This document shows positions 1 through 9,167 of a stretch of DNA of 64,000 nucleotides, in pieces. The position numbers and the translations under genes are program-made. The stretch comes from Sphingobacterium bambusae. Its GTDB lineage: Bacteria > Bacteroidota > Bacteroidia > Sphingobacteriales > Sphingobacteriaceae. The stretch spans positions 5,394,001-5,458,000 of the forward strand of contig NZ_CP138332.1 in assembly GCF_033955345.1 (NCBI RefSeq), given 5' to 3'. The notes under the pieces were generated by a model. It was given only the letters and a program-made list of their open reading frames with translations. It did no database searches and was not told the origin of the DNA. The stretch's first letter is position 1. Each line of letters starts with the position of its first letter.

Positions 1-671
1 AGGCGCTTCCAAATAATCAACGCTCTGCTGTGCGCGCTTCGAAGCGTATTTTCCGTACAGTGGTCATCGAGTTTAGGATTGTGTTGCGTAAAATTGGAAA
101 AATGGAACGCATAAAACGTTTTTTACCAGCCTATTTCTTTTATGCAGCAGGGGTGCAGACCGTTATGATTGTCGCAGCAGCCTTTGGGGCCAAGGAATTG
201 CATATGGAAAACAGCAAGCTGATCATTACCATTCTGCTCATTCAGTTGGTCGCTATTTTAGGTGCCTTAATGATGTCGAAGCTGTCAGAAAAATATGGTA
301 ATATCAAAATCTTGATAGTTGTGGTTGTGCTGTGGATAGGTATTTGCGTATCTGCATTTTTTGTCAACTCGGAAACCGCTTTCTATGTCCTTGCCTGTGT
401 GGTTGGTTTAGTTATGGGAGGCATCCAGTCGCTCTCTCGCTCGACCTATTCCAAGTTTTTACCGCAAAACACTAAGGATACGACTTCTTTTTTTAGTTTT
501 TACGACGTTACCGAGAAATTGGCTATCGTGATGGGCCTTTTTGCCTTTGCGGTGATTGAGCAGTTGACACATAATATCCGATATTCAGCCCTGGCTTTGT
601 CCATATTCTTTGTTATCGGGGTCATTCTTCTACTACGGGTTTTACGATTTAATAAAGTGATGACGGCATGA
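1..671 (+). CDS. MFS transporter, UMF1-like family, C-terminal part (5' end outside window)
   Basis: The reading frame is open from position 3, so the gene starts upstream and only about 223 residues of its C-terminal half are visible. Six hydrophobic helices can be counted, fitting helices 7-12 of a 12-helix major facilitator. The stretch FLPAYFFYAAGVQT followed by a helix ending in AAAFGAKEL resembles the Atg22-like UMF1 group of MFS proteins; this is a family impression and the substrate is unknown. A GTG at 30 could be taken as a start but would cut the fold in half. The stop overlaps the next gene by 4 bp (ATGA), implying co-translation with the Fe-S protein. Confidence 0.75.
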   Translation, partial: ALPNNQRSAVRASKRIFRTVVIEFRIVLRKIGKMERIKRFLPAYFFYAAGVQTVMIVAAAFGAKELHMENSKLIITILLIQLVAILGALMMSKLSEKYGNIKILIVVVVLWIGICVSAFFVNSETAFYVLACVVGLVMGGIQSLSRSTYSKFLPQNTKDTTSFFSFYDVTEKLAIVMGLFAFAVIEQLTHNIRYSALALSIFFVIGVILLLRVLRFNKVMTA

Positions 672-1396
672 AGGTAGAGATTTTTATTCCTTGCTATATT
701 GATCAGGTTTATCCTGAAACGGCTTTTAATAGCATTAAGTTGCTGCAGAAAGCAGGATGCGAAGTGGTTTACAATCCCGCACAAACCTGTTGTGGCGAAC
801 CCGCCTATTCCGCTGGATTTTGGGATGAAGCCAAGCAAATGGGACTAAAATTTTTAGAAGATTTTTCTGAAGATTGTTATATCGTGACACCGTCCGCTTC
901 CTGTAGTGGTATGATAAAAAATGGCTATAACGATCTATTTACCAACTCTACAGCGCATAACCGTTGCCGGAATATCCAAGGGAACATCTTTGAATTAAGT
1001 GATTTTTTGGTCAATGTGCTGAAGAAGGATTATTTTGGAGCCGAGCTCGTTGGTACGGCGGTCTATCATGAAGCCTGTAGCACGGTTGGTGAAGCTCGCT
1101 TAAAAGAAGAACCTCGGCAGCTCCTTTCGCAAGTTGGTGGTCTAGAATTGGTTACTGTGGACGACGAAGACAGTTCTTGCGGATTTGGAAGTTCGTTTGC
1201 CTTCAAATTTGCGGGAATGTCGGCGGCTTTGTCGGAACAAAGGGTGCAATCAGCTTTGACAGCCAAGGCTGACTATATTATATCGACCGATAGTGGTTGC
1301 CTCATGCAACTGCAATCCTATATTGATAAACATCAACTTCCTATAAAAACAAAACACCTAGCGGATGTGCTTACATCTGGCTGGGCAAATATTTAA
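668..1396 (+). CDS. LutA/YkgE-like cysteine-rich (Fe-S)-binding protein
   Basis: The 242-residue protein is of the CCG-domain type found in LutA (lactate utilisation) and heterodisulfide reductase subunits. A first cysteine lies at residue 9 in IPCYIDQ and a CCG motif at 41-43. In the second half the motif is EACSTVG and later SSCGFGSSF, so the second CCG is degenerate. LutA family members work with LutB and LutC in oxidising L-lactate; neither partner is visible here, though the upstream side is cut off. The start is set by the ATGA overlap with the preceding transporter gene. The family call is firm, the lactate role is inference. Confidence 0.8.
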   Translation: MKVEIFIPCYIDQVYPETAFNSIKLLQKAGCEVVYNPAQTCCGEPAYSAGFWDEAKQMGLKFLEDFSEDCYIVTPSASCSGMIKNGYNDLFTNSTAHNRCRNIQGNIFELSDFLVNVLKKDYFGAELVGTAVYHEACSTVGEARLKEEPRQLLSQVGGLELVTVDDEDSSCGFGSSFAFKFAGMSAALSEQRVQSALTAKADYIISTDSGCLMQLQSYIDKHQLPIKTKHLADVLTSGWANI

Positions 1397-1414
1397 CATA
1401 CAAAAGCTAACAAT

Positions 1415-2299
1415 ATGAACTCAAGAAGAACCTTTTTAAAAAATGTCGGATTAGCAACGGCTGGTCTTGCATTAGCACCATCACTCGATGTATTTGCCGC
1501 AAAGAAATCCTGGTTTGAGATTTCTTTAGCAGAATGGTCTTTGCATAAGACTTTGTTCAAAGGAGATCTGAAAAATATTGATTTTCCAGAACTTGCTGCC
1601 AAGAAGTTTGGTATCTACGGTGTAGAATATGTAAATCAGTTCTTTAAGGATAAAGCGCAAGACATGAGCTACTTAAAGGATTTAAATAACCGTGCAAAAG
1701 ATAATGGCGTAACTAATGTACTCATTATGATTGATGGAGAAGGAAACCTTGGCGATGAAGACGACAACAAGAGAAAAACAGCCGTGGACAACCACCACAA
1801 ATGGATCGATGCAGCGGCTTTCTTAGGTTGCAAGGCTATTCGCGTCAACGCAGCTGGAAAGGGAACGCCTGAAGAAGTAAAAGGGCGTGTCATCGAAAGT
1901 TTATCATCACTTGCTGATTACGGCAAGAAGGCAAAGATCAACGTTATTGTGGAAAATCATGGCGGTATATCTTCCCATGGCGATTGGTTGTCTGACGTGT
2001 TAAAATCTGTGGGAAAGAAAAATTGTGGTAGTTTGCCTGATTTTGGAAATTTCTACGAGTATGACCGATATCAAGGTGTACAAGATTTAATGCCTTTTGC
2101 GAAAGGTGTTAGTGCCAAGACGCATGATTTCGACAGCAACGGCAACGAGACACAGATCGATTACGAAAAAATGATGAATATTGTGAAAGGAGCAGGATTC
2201 AAAGGATTCGTCGGCATTGAGTACGAAGGTTCCAAATTATCCGAGGTTGATGGAATATTGGCCACAAAAAAACTATTGGAACGTTTCAAGACGGCATAG
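1415..2299 (+). CDS. Tat-exported sugar phosphate isomerase/epimerase-like TIM-barrel protein
   Basis: The 294-residue protein begins with a twin-arginine signal (SRRTFLKN, R4-R5, then a hydrophobic stretch ending near FAA at 27-29), so it should be exported folded. The mature part resembles the AP-endonuclease-2/xylose-isomerase-like TIM barrel. Candidate metal-site segments are IVENHGG, the histidine in AKTHDFD, and the terminal GIEYEG strand. Enzymes of this fold isomerise or epimerise sugars; the substrate cannot be read from sequence. It lies 18 bp after the LutA-like gene and 9 bp before an unknown exported protein, so the three may be cotranscribed. Confidence 0.82.
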   Translation: MNSRRTFLKNVGLATAGLALAPSLDVFAAKKSWFEISLAEWSLHKTLFKGDLKNIDFPELAAKKFGIYGVEYVNQFFKDKAQDMSYLKDLNNRAKDNGVTNVLIMIDGEGNLGDEDDNKRKTAVDNHHKWIDAAAFLGCKAIRVNAAGKGTPEEVKGRVIESLSSLADYGKKAKINVIVENHGGISSHGDWLSDVLKSVGKKNCGSLPDFGNFYEYDRYQGVQDLMPFAKGVSAKTHDFDSNGNETQIDYEKMMNIVKGAGFKGFVGIEYEGSKLSEVDGILATKKLLERFKTA

Positions 2300-2308
2300 G
2301 TTATTACA

Positions 2309-3199
2309 ATGAAGTTTTTCTTTATTCGAGAGGTCGTAATTTTCTTTTTCTTAGTGCTTTCTGGTTTTCCATGTGTTGCGCAAGTTAACGTGTACAACAT
2401 GGGGAAATGGCAAGATAGCCTCGTGCGTCTTGGCCGCGATATGTTTGAGAAAAAGGCGGAGCCTGAACGTCTAGAGAAAAACTTCACTTTCGTGAAAACG
2501 TTAGTTTCTGCTCTTAAAGAGCGCCATTCTTTTTTATATCCTTTTCAGGCGTTAAAGATGATTTCGATCACCATGGCGCCCGACAATCGCTTTCGTATAT
2601 TTTCGTGGAATATTCCGTTGGATGACGGTTCATTCCTGTATTATGGCGCTATACAAACGAAATCAAAAAATGGGGAGCTCCAATTGGTACCTCTTTTAGA
2701 TAAAACCTTTGAGATTAAAAATCCTGAAAATGCAATCCTGCAACCCAATAATTGGTATGGGGCCCAGTATTATGATATCGCCAAACTAGACGATGCTTAT
2801 GTACTAGCTGGCTGGAAGGGGCAGAATCCAACAGAAACACAGAAGGTAATTGAAATTTTACAATTTGACGGGACAAAATATAATCTCGGCAAGTCGGTCT
2901 TTTCTGATGATCGAAACGCGACTCGAAAAGTATTTCGTTTCGCACCGGATGCCCGTATGTATCTTCGCTTCAATACAGCGAGAAATCGTCTGATTTTTGA
3001 TCATATTGTGCTCGCAGATAGTAGTGCACAAGGTAATTATGAAGTTTATGGACCTGATTTAACCTATGACGCTTATCAGTTTAAGCAGAATATGTTGCAT
3101 TATCAGGGTAATGTGCCTTTTATTAACGAGAAAGGACAGTCTGATGAAGGGAATAGGGCTCCAGGACAGGCATTGCCAGGAAAAAAAAGCGGATTATAG
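2309..3199 (+). CDS. Exported protein of unknown function
   Basis: The 296-residue protein has an N-terminal signal peptide (basic start, hydrophobic run, probable cleavage after CVAQ near residue 25). The rest is soluble with many aromatic residues (RIFSWNIPLDDG, NNWYGAQYYD), suggesting a beta-rich periplasmic or surface protein. I do not recognise the family with confidence. It follows the TIM-barrel gene by 9 bp and is followed by 110 bp before the first POT transporter, so it probably ends the transcription unit. The C-terminus is low complexity and basic (QALPGKKSG). Confidence 0.7.
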   Translation: MKFFFIREVVIFFFLVLSGFPCVAQVNVYNMGKWQDSLVRLGRDMFEKKAEPERLEKNFTFVKTLVSALKERHSFLYPFQALKMISITMAPDNRFRIFSWNIPLDDGSFLYYGAIQTKSKNGELQLVPLLDKTFEIKNPENAILQPNNWYGAQYYDIAKLDDAYVLAGWKGQNPTETQKVIEILQFDGTKYNLGKSVFSDDRNATRKVFRFAPDARMYLRFNTARNRLIFDHIVLADSSAQGNYEVYGPDLTYDAYQFKQNMLHYQGNVPFINEKGQSDEGNRAPGQALPGKKSGL

Positions 3200-3309
3200 C
3201 AAACCGATACGGTGTTAACAAGGATTTTTGTTTTCTTTGTACCGTTACTTGTAATAGATTTAAAAATTTGACCTAATAAGTATCCAAGAAAACAACATAA
3301 CTTAAAAAT

Positions 3310-4881
3310 ATGAATCAACAACAAGATGAATTCCTGATTGGACATCTAGCAAAGAAAGGGCTAGATGACAAGATGGTAATGGGGCATCCGGCAGCATTGT
3401 TCGTGCTGTTCTTCACGGAAATGTGGGAACGATTTAGCTACTACGGTATGCGCGCACTATTGGTAACCTTCTTAATTACCGAAGTTGCCGATAAAGGCTG
3501 GGGAATGACAAACGCCGAAGCCATGGAGCTTTACGGCTGGTACACCGGTTTGGTCTATGCAACACCACTTATTGGCGGTATGATTGCCGACCGCCTGACG
3601 GGGTATAAAAAAGCGATATTGTTGGGCGCGCTAGTCATGACCCTTGGCCATGCTTCTATGGCCTTAGAGGGCTACACCAAATTGTTTTTCTACGCAGGTT
3701 TGGGATTGATGATTTTAGGAAATGGTCTTTTTAAACCAAATATCTCTTCCATGGTGGGTCAACTATACCCGGATAACAGTGCAAAAAAAGATTCCGGTTA
3801 TACAATTTTCTACATGGGCATTAATGCTGGCGCTTTCTTGGGCTCGTTGTTATGCGGCTATATAGGCGAGAAAATTGGTTGGCACCTTGGTTTCGGATTA
3901 GCTGGTGTATTTATGTTTTTCGGTATGCTGCAGTTCTATTTTGGTCAACGTATTTTCGGCGTAATCGGTGACAGCCCTAAAAAAGCAATCGAGTTGACGC
4001 CAGACGTAGATGACGTTGCATTGCCTAAAAATGTTGTAAAAGACCGTTTAATTGTTGTTACCGTACTTATTATTGCGAGTGTGTTTTTCTTCTTGGCCTT
4101 CGAACAAGCCGGCGGATCAATGACCATCTTCGCTAAAAATTATACCCAAAGGGTTTTGGAAGGAACGGCAGGAAACACCTTTAAGTGGGTAGATGCTATA
4201 CTTACCTTGTTGCCTATCTTGATTGTTACGTATGTATTGAGCAAGCTGGCTGCTAAAATTATCAAGCAGTATCCACTAACCATCATTTTTACGTTGATCT
4301 CCTTCTTTTCCATCATGTTGCTCGGGATATGGAAGATCCACCGCGAATTTACGTCCGATGTCACCGAAGTTACTGTTGCCTGGTTTCAGATCTTAAATGC
4401 ATTCTTTATCGTAACCTTGGCCTCTTCGTTTAGTAAATTTTGGGAGAAGGTATGGAATCCTTCTGGACCGGTAAAATTTGCTTTAGGCTTAACCTTGGTG
4501 GGCGTAGGCTTTTTGGCGCTATCTTACGGTAGTATGAGTATTCCATCTGGGGCTGCCACAGCCTCTATTAGTATGGTATGGTTGATTTTGGCCTATTTCT
4601 TCCATACTACTGGTGAGTTGTGCGTTTCACCGGTTGGACTTTCGTATATGAGTAAACTGTCGCCTAAGAAGTTTATCGGTTTGATTTTTGGCTTCTGGTT
4701 CTTGGCATCTGCCATAGCAAATAAAATGGCAGGTCTTAGTGGCGGTTTGATTGATAAGATTACCGAAATGTATTCGATGTCTACTTTTTTCTTAATTATC
4801 GCTGGTTTGCCGATAGGAGCTGGATTGCTACTGTTGCTGTTTAATCCATTACTAAAGAAAATGATGCATGGCATCAACTAA
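3310..4881 (+). CDS. POT-family proton-coupled oligopeptide transporter (1 of 3)
   Basis: This 523-residue inner-membrane protein belongs to the proton-dependent oligopeptide transporter family, which imports di- and tripeptides with protons. The family's ExxERF signature is present in TEMWERFSYYGMR near residue 40, and the FYxxIN signature in IFYMGINAGAF near 180. The extra hydrophobic segments between the two halves match the bacterial DtpA-like 14-helix form. It is the first of three POT genes in a row. A hairpin with T-run follows immediately, so it is probably transcribed on its own. Length is typical. Confidence 0.92.
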   Translation: MNQQQDEFLIGHLAKKGLDDKMVMGHPAALFVLFFTEMWERFSYYGMRALLVTFLITEVADKGWGMTNAEAMELYGWYTGLVYATPLIGGMIADRLTGYKKAILLGALVMTLGHASMALEGYTKLFFYAGLGLMILGNGLFKPNISSMVGQLYPDNSAKKDSGYTIFYMGINAGAFLGSLLCGYIGEKIGWHLGFGLAGVFMFFGMLQFYFGQRIFGVIGDSPKKAIELTPDVDDVALPKNVVKDRLIVVTVLIIASVFFFLAFEQAGGSMTIFAKNYTQRVLEGTAGNTFKWVDAILTLLPILIVTYVLSKLAAKIIKQYPLTIIFTLISFFSIMLLGIWKIHREFTSDVTEVTVAWFQILNAFFIVTLASSFSKFWEKVWNPSGPVKFALGLTLVGVGFLALSYGSMSIPSGAATASISMVWLILAYFFHTTGELCVSPVGLSYMSKLSPKKFIGLIFGFWFLASAIANKMAGLSGGLIDKITEMYSMSTFFLIIAGLPIGAGLLLLLFNPLLKKMMHGIN

Positions 4882-4903
4882 AGTTTTTCCTAAAATAGGA
4901 TAG

Positions 4904-4938
4904 AAAAATGCTCGTAAACTTGTTACGAGCATTTTTTG
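4904..4938 (+). terminator. Rho-independent terminator after first POT gene
   Basis: Arms AAAAATGCTCGTAA and TTACGAGCATTTTT flank a 5-base loop and run into a T-tract. It lies 23 bp after the stop of the first POT gene. Confidence 0.85.
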
Positions 4939-4996
4939 TTTGCATGAACAATTATTCTCATGGATTTACTTATTTTTGGCAATCAAATAAAAGCGT

Positions 4997-6766
4997 ATGA
5001 CAGAGAATTCTTCGGTTTCACTCGATAACCACGCGAGTGGAGGGCGAGTATTGGGGCACCCAGCCGGCCTATTCGTTCTTTTTTTTACCGAAATGTGGGA
5101 GCGTTTTTCGTTTTACGGAATGCGGGTGTTGTTGATTCAATTTTTGACCGCTTCGGTGTTGGGATCCAACCCCGGATGGGGGTGGACTGCTGAACAGGCT
5201 GGAGCACTCTATGGCACCTATGCCATGTTGCTTTATATCACGCCGATTTTCGGTGGTGTCATTGCCGACAAGTTTATAGGTTCTCGCGCTGCCGTTATTA
5301 TCGGCGCGGCCATCATGACGTTGGGGCATGCTTCTATGGCCTTCGATTCGCCACTCATGTTTTTCATCGGTCTAGGTTGTTTGGTTATTGGAACGGGATT
5401 CTTCAAGCCCAATATGCCCGCGATACTCGGCGAGATGTACAAACTGTTGCCCGAAAAGAAAGACGGTGCATATACCATATTTTACATGGGGGTTAATGCA
5501 GGTGCCTTTTTTGGGATGATGCTTTGTGGATATCTGGCGGAAACCGTCGGTTGGCATTGGGGCTTTGGACTTGCCGGTATATTTATGTTGCTGGGTACAT
5601 TTCAGTTTTGGTTGGCTGGCCCGCTGTTGGGTCGCTTAGGTGTGCTTGATAAAGCTTCAGTAAAAGATACCACAACACAAAAAAATAATTTGGAAGCTGG
5701 AGAAACCAAACATAACAAATTTACAGCGGTAGATATCTTTTTGATGATCGTGGTCGGTATTGTGGGCTTGGTTTATGCGTTCAACGATCCGTTGTCCAAG
5801 AATAACGTGCTAGATGTGTTTGCCTTTATGGATACCGAGAGCTTCAGAGGCCAAAATATCATGGTCATCGGTGCACTTGTTTTGTTTTTGCTGCTTATTG
5901 TGCTGCGTATCCAACGGTATGCTAAGGTCGTTCGTGATCGGATGTATGGCGTGATTTTACTGGGTTTCTTCTTGATATTCTTCTTCATGAGCTTTGAACA
6001 AGGTGCAACATCCTTAGTTCTTGTAGCACGTGACTACGTGGATAGGGAACTATCTGGAAACGGGCTATTGGCTTTCAATATTATGAATACCTTGCTTACT
6101 ATTGTACCGCTTATCATTATTTCTTGGGTACTTATCAAGTTGGCTATGGTTACTTGGCATAAAATCGCTTGGTCCAATATCATTCTATTTATCTGTTTCA
6201 TCATGATTTGGGCTGCGGGTATCTGGATGTTGTATAACGAATTTACGGCTGAAAAATCAGCCATCAAGGTCTCGTGGTTCTCTATTCTAAATTCCTTCTT
6301 TATTATCGCATTGGCTTCTTCGGTTTCCAAGATATGGGAATCTAAATTTAATCCAACTGCCGCCATGAAATACGGCTATGGGTTAATTTTGGTAGCAATA
6401 GGTTTCCTTATTTTAGGCTACGGCGCTCTAGGGGCAGGAACGGGAACCAAAATATCCATGATCTTCCTCGTGTTGACCTACCTTTTCCACACACTAGGAG
6501 AGCTCTTTATTTCACCGGTAGGCCTGTCCTACGTCTCTAAGCTAGTTCCCGCGCGCATGCTCGCTTTTATGTTTGGTATGTGGTATCTAGCTATAGCCAT
6601 TGCGCAGAAACTTGCTGCAATATTGGGCGGACAAGTGGAGACAATACAGCAGAACTACTCCTTAAGTCACTTCTTTTTCCTTTTTACAATTATCCCTGCC
6701 GCAGCGGGTCTCTTGGTGATGATCCTGAATCCACTCATCAAAAAGCTAATGCACGGTATTAAATAA
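4997..6766 (+). CDS. POT-family oligopeptide transporter, long form (2 of 3)
   Basis: The 589-residue paralogue of the preceding gene has TEMWERFSFYGMR (ExxERF signature) and IFYMGVNAGAFFG (FYxxIN signature). It is about 65 residues longer than its upstream neighbour. The extra length sits between helices 6 and 7, roughly residues 215-310, and contains a polar linker (KDTTTQKNNLEAG) and added hydrophobic helices. It is a di/tripeptide:proton symporter by family; the long linker could affect substrate range, which is inference. It is flanked by terminators on both sides and is probably monocistronic. Confidence 0.92.
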   Translation: MTENSSVSLDNHASGGRVLGHPAGLFVLFFTEMWERFSFYGMRVLLIQFLTASVLGSNPGWGWTAEQAGALYGTYAMLLYITPIFGGVIADKFIGSRAAVIIGAAIMTLGHASMAFDSPLMFFIGLGCLVIGTGFFKPNMPAILGEMYKLLPEKKDGAYTIFYMGVNAGAFFGMMLCGYLAETVGWHWGFGLAGIFMLLGTFQFWLAGPLLGRLGVLDKASVKDTTTQKNNLEAGETKHNKFTAVDIFLMIVVGIVGLVYAFNDPLSKNNVLDVFAFMDTESFRGQNIMVIGALVLFLLLIVLRIQRYAKVVRDRMYGVILLGFFLIFFFMSFEQGATSLVLVARDYVDRELSGNGLLAFNIMNTLLTIVPLIIISWVLIKLAMVTWHKIAWSNIILFICFIMIWAAGIWMLYNEFTAEKSAIKVSWFSILNSFFIIALASSVSKIWESKFNPTAAMKYGYGLILVAIGFLILGYGALGAGTGTKISMIFLVLTYLFHTLGELFISPVGLSYVSKLVPARMLAFMFGMWYLAIAIAQKLAAILGGQVETIQQNYSLSHFFFLFTIIPAAAGLLVMILNPLIKKLMHGIK

Positions 6767-6774
6767 AAACACGC

Positions 6775-6817
6775 ACAAGGCCCAAATGCAGCGATGCAAA
6801 TGGGCCTTGTTGTTTCT
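6775..6817 (+). terminator. Rho-independent terminator after second POT gene
   Basis: Perfect 10-bp arms ACAAGGCCCA (6775-6784) and TGGGCCTTGT (6801-6810) are followed by TGTTTCTTT. Because this hairpin covers an in-frame ATG at 6794, the downstream POT gene should start at 6836. Confidence 0.85.
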
Positions 6818-6835
6818 TTAATCAATACACACATC

Positions 6836-8320
6836 ATGTCAAAACAAGTTACATTGGATGATATCCAAAATTTCGAAGGTAAATATCCGAAACAACTTTG
6901 GTATTTGTTTCTCGTTGAAATGTGGGAACGCTTTTGTTTCTATGGTATGCGAGGCGTTTTGGCCATTTTTATGGTTGATCAACTTTTACTGTCCGAGAAA
7001 GACGCCAATTTAAAATATGGAGCTATACAGGCCTTTGTCTATGCATTTACTTTTGTCGGCGGGATTTTTGCCGATAAGATATTGGGATTCAAGCGTTCAC
7101 TAACGTTTGGCGCAATCTTGATGATCTTGGGGAATGGTCTAATTGCCGTTGATCCACATGAATTTTTTTATTTCGGTATTGCACTGACCATTATCGGCAC
7201 GGGATTTTTTAAGCCCAACATCTCTTCCATGGTAGGCGACCTTTACAAAGAGGGCGATTCTCGGCGTGATGCGGGATTTGGGGTGTTTTATTCTGGAATA
7301 AATGTAGGAGCCCTTTTAGGAGGTGCATTGTGCGTATGGCTAGGAAAGGAACATTCTTGGAATCTTGCTTTTCTTGCTGCTGCAATCGTTATGTTGGTTG
7401 GTATCATCATCTTTATGGCAACCAAAAAGCACTTAGGTCCTATTGGTAATAGCCCCATCGCACATTTGCCAAAGTCTGCGAAAGTGACGCGCGAAATGTT
7501 GGTTTATCTTGGTGCATTGTTGTCTATTCCATTGATCTTCATCATGGTTAACAACACCCGCTACACAGATATGTTCATGTACACTATCGGCCCCTTGGCG
7601 CTTGGCTACTTTTTCTATCAACTTGTTCGTGAGAAGGATGCTAAAGTAAAACAACAGTTGATAGCTGCGTTGTTATTAATCCTTTTCTCTATTTTGTTCT
7701 TCGCTATTTTTGAGCAGGCCGGTGGTTCGTTGGCACTTTTTGCAAATAACAATTTAAGCAACAGCTTATTGTTCTTTAATATCGATCCCAACGTTGTCAA
7801 CAACGGCGCTAATTCGCTGTTCGTTATCATTTTTAGTCCCTTGTTAGGTTTACTTTGGTTGGCCTTGGCCAAAAAGAAATTGGAACCTAATACCGTTGTT
7901 AAATTTGGTCTCGGATTTTTATTTTTAGGTCTCGGGTATTACATCTTTTTCGGTACACGCTTCTTTGCAGATGCATCCGGAAAAACTTCGCTAGGCGTAT
8001 TTACCTTAGCCTATTTAGCGGTCACCGTAGGTGAACTCTGTCTTTCGCCAATCGGTCTATCCATGATTACAAAGCTATCGCCACGACATTTGGGTGGCAT
8101 GATGATGGGGCTATGGTTTCTGGCTAGTGCTTATGGTCAGTACGTTGCGGGATTGTTGGGCGCGGGTATGTCTTCACCTGATGATAAAGCGTCATTACTG
8201 GATAAGTTGATTGCCTACACAGCCGGTTATCAGCAACTAGCTTGGTATTCTTTAGCAGCAGGCCTATTGATCATTGTGTTGGCGCCTGTCGTTAAACGAC
8301 TGATGCACGGCGTTAATTAA
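6836..8320 (+). CDS. POT-family oligopeptide transporter (3 of 3)
   Basis: The 494-residue POT transporter has VEMWERFCFYGMR (ExxERF) and VFYSGINVGALLG (FYxxIN). I start it at 6836 (MSKQVTLDD); the upstream in-frame ATG at 6794 lies inside the preceding terminator and would add a nonsense leader. It is more divergent than the first two, which share longer blocks. By family it is a proton-coupled di/tripeptide importer in the inner membrane. It is followed by its own terminator, so the three tandem genes look like separate transcription units created by duplication. Confidence 0.92.
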   Translation: MSKQVTLDDIQNFEGKYPKQLWYLFLVEMWERFCFYGMRGVLAIFMVDQLLLSEKDANLKYGAIQAFVYAFTFVGGIFADKILGFKRSLTFGAILMILGNGLIAVDPHEFFYFGIALTIIGTGFFKPNISSMVGDLYKEGDSRRDAGFGVFYSGINVGALLGGALCVWLGKEHSWNLAFLAAAIVMLVGIIIFMATKKHLGPIGNSPIAHLPKSAKVTREMLVYLGALLSIPLIFIMVNNTRYTDMFMYTIGPLALGYFFYQLVREKDAKVKQQLIAALLLILFSILFFAIFEQAGGSLALFANNNLSNSLLFFNIDPNVVNNGANSLFVIIFSPLLGLLWLALAKKKLEPNTVVKFGLGFLFLGLGYYIFFGTRFFADASGKTSLGVFTLAYLAVTVGELCLSPIGLSMITKLSPRHLGGMMMGLWFLASAYGQYVAGLLGAGMSSPDDKASLLDKLIAYTAGYQQLAWYSLAAGLLIIVLAPVVKRLMHGVN

Positions 8321-8342
8321 TCGAATTTAGGGTTCTATAGCG

Positions 8343-8383
8343 GGCGCTTTCTATTTAAGTTGTAGAAAGCGCCTTAGTTTTTT
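8343..8383 (+). terminator. Rho-independent terminator after third POT gene
   Basis: Perfect 11-bp arms GGCGCTTTCTA and TAGAAAGCGCC with a 9-base loop, then a GTTTTTT tract. Confidence 0.85.
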
Positions 8384-8416
8384 AGTATCTTTAGCGGATT
8401 TAAATCTTGATAAAGC

Positions 8417-9142
8417 GTGTCTGACAGTCTAGTCATTATTCCAACATACAACGAAAAAGAGAACATCGAAAAAATTATTCGGAAAGTGTTTTCTTTAGCT
8501 GTGCCCTTCGATATCCTGGTGGTTGATGATGGGTCGCCCGATGGTACGGGAGCTATTGTGAAAAATTTGCAAAAGGAGTTTCCGGGCCAACTCTATATTG
8601 AAGAGCGACGCGGGAAGCTCGGTCTTGGAACAGCCTATATCCACGGATTCAAATGGGCCCTGGATCGGCATTATGATTATGTATTTGAGATGGATGCCGA
8701 TTTTAGCCACAATCCGGACGATCTTATTCGTTTGCGGGATGCCTGCCTTCAAGGTGCTGATATGGCGATCGGATCCCGCTATATAAAAGGTGTCAATGTA
8801 GTAAACTGGCCCATGAGTCGCGTGCTCATGTCCTATTTTGCGTCGGTTTATGTTCGCTTTATTACGCGCATTGGCGTGCAGGATGCAACCGCAGGGTTCG
8901 TTTGCTTTTCGCGCAAGGTACTTGAGAAAATCCCGCTCGATACGATCAAGTTTGTCGGCTACGCCTTCCAGATTGAAATGAAGTTTAAGGCGATCTTGTA
9001 CGGTTTTAACGTAGTGGAAGTTCCTATCATTTTTACCGATCGTACAGAGGGAGTTTCTAAGATGAGTACCCGTATTTTTAGGGAGGCTTTTTTTGGGGTC
9101 ATCCAATTGAAAGTAGGGAGTTGGTTTAAGAAATACAATTAA
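8417..9142 (+). CDS. Polyprenol monophosphomannose synthase-like GT2 glycosyltransferase (Dpm1-like)
   Basis: The 241-residue protein is the short Dpm1 type of glycosyltransferase family 2, which moves mannose or another hexose from a nucleotide sugar to a polyprenyl phosphate at the membrane face. It starts with IIPTYNEKENI, has the nucleotide-binding DDGSPDGT and the metal-binding EMDADFSHNPDDL motif, then GSRYIKG. It lacks the C-terminal membrane helices of longer relatives. A GTG start at 8417 is used because the fold begins immediately after it. ruvB follows 25 bp downstream. Donor and acceptor are inferred from family only. Confidence 0.88.
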   Translation: MSDSLVIIPTYNEKENIEKIIRKVFSLAVPFDILVVDDGSPDGTGAIVKNLQKEFPGQLYIEERRGKLGLGTAYIHGFKWALDRHYDYVFEMDADFSHNPDDLIRLRDACLQGADMAIGSRYIKGVNVVNWPMSRVLMSYFASVYVRFITRIGVQDATAGFVCFSRKVLEKIPLDTIKFVGYAFQIEMKFKAILYGFNVVEVPIIFTDRTEGVSKMSTRIFREAFFGVIQLKVGSWFKKYN

Positions 9143-9167
9143 GTACCTTTAATAACGTAAAACAGAC

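Noticed and set aside
6794..6835. Upstream ATG for the third POT gene
   Set aside because: It lies within the terminator hairpin of the preceding gene; the family-like N-terminus starts at 6836.
8495..9106. 203-codon minus-strand frame inside the Dpm1-like gene
   Set aside because: Fully antisense to a gene with clear GT2 motifs; its translation has no recognisable fold.
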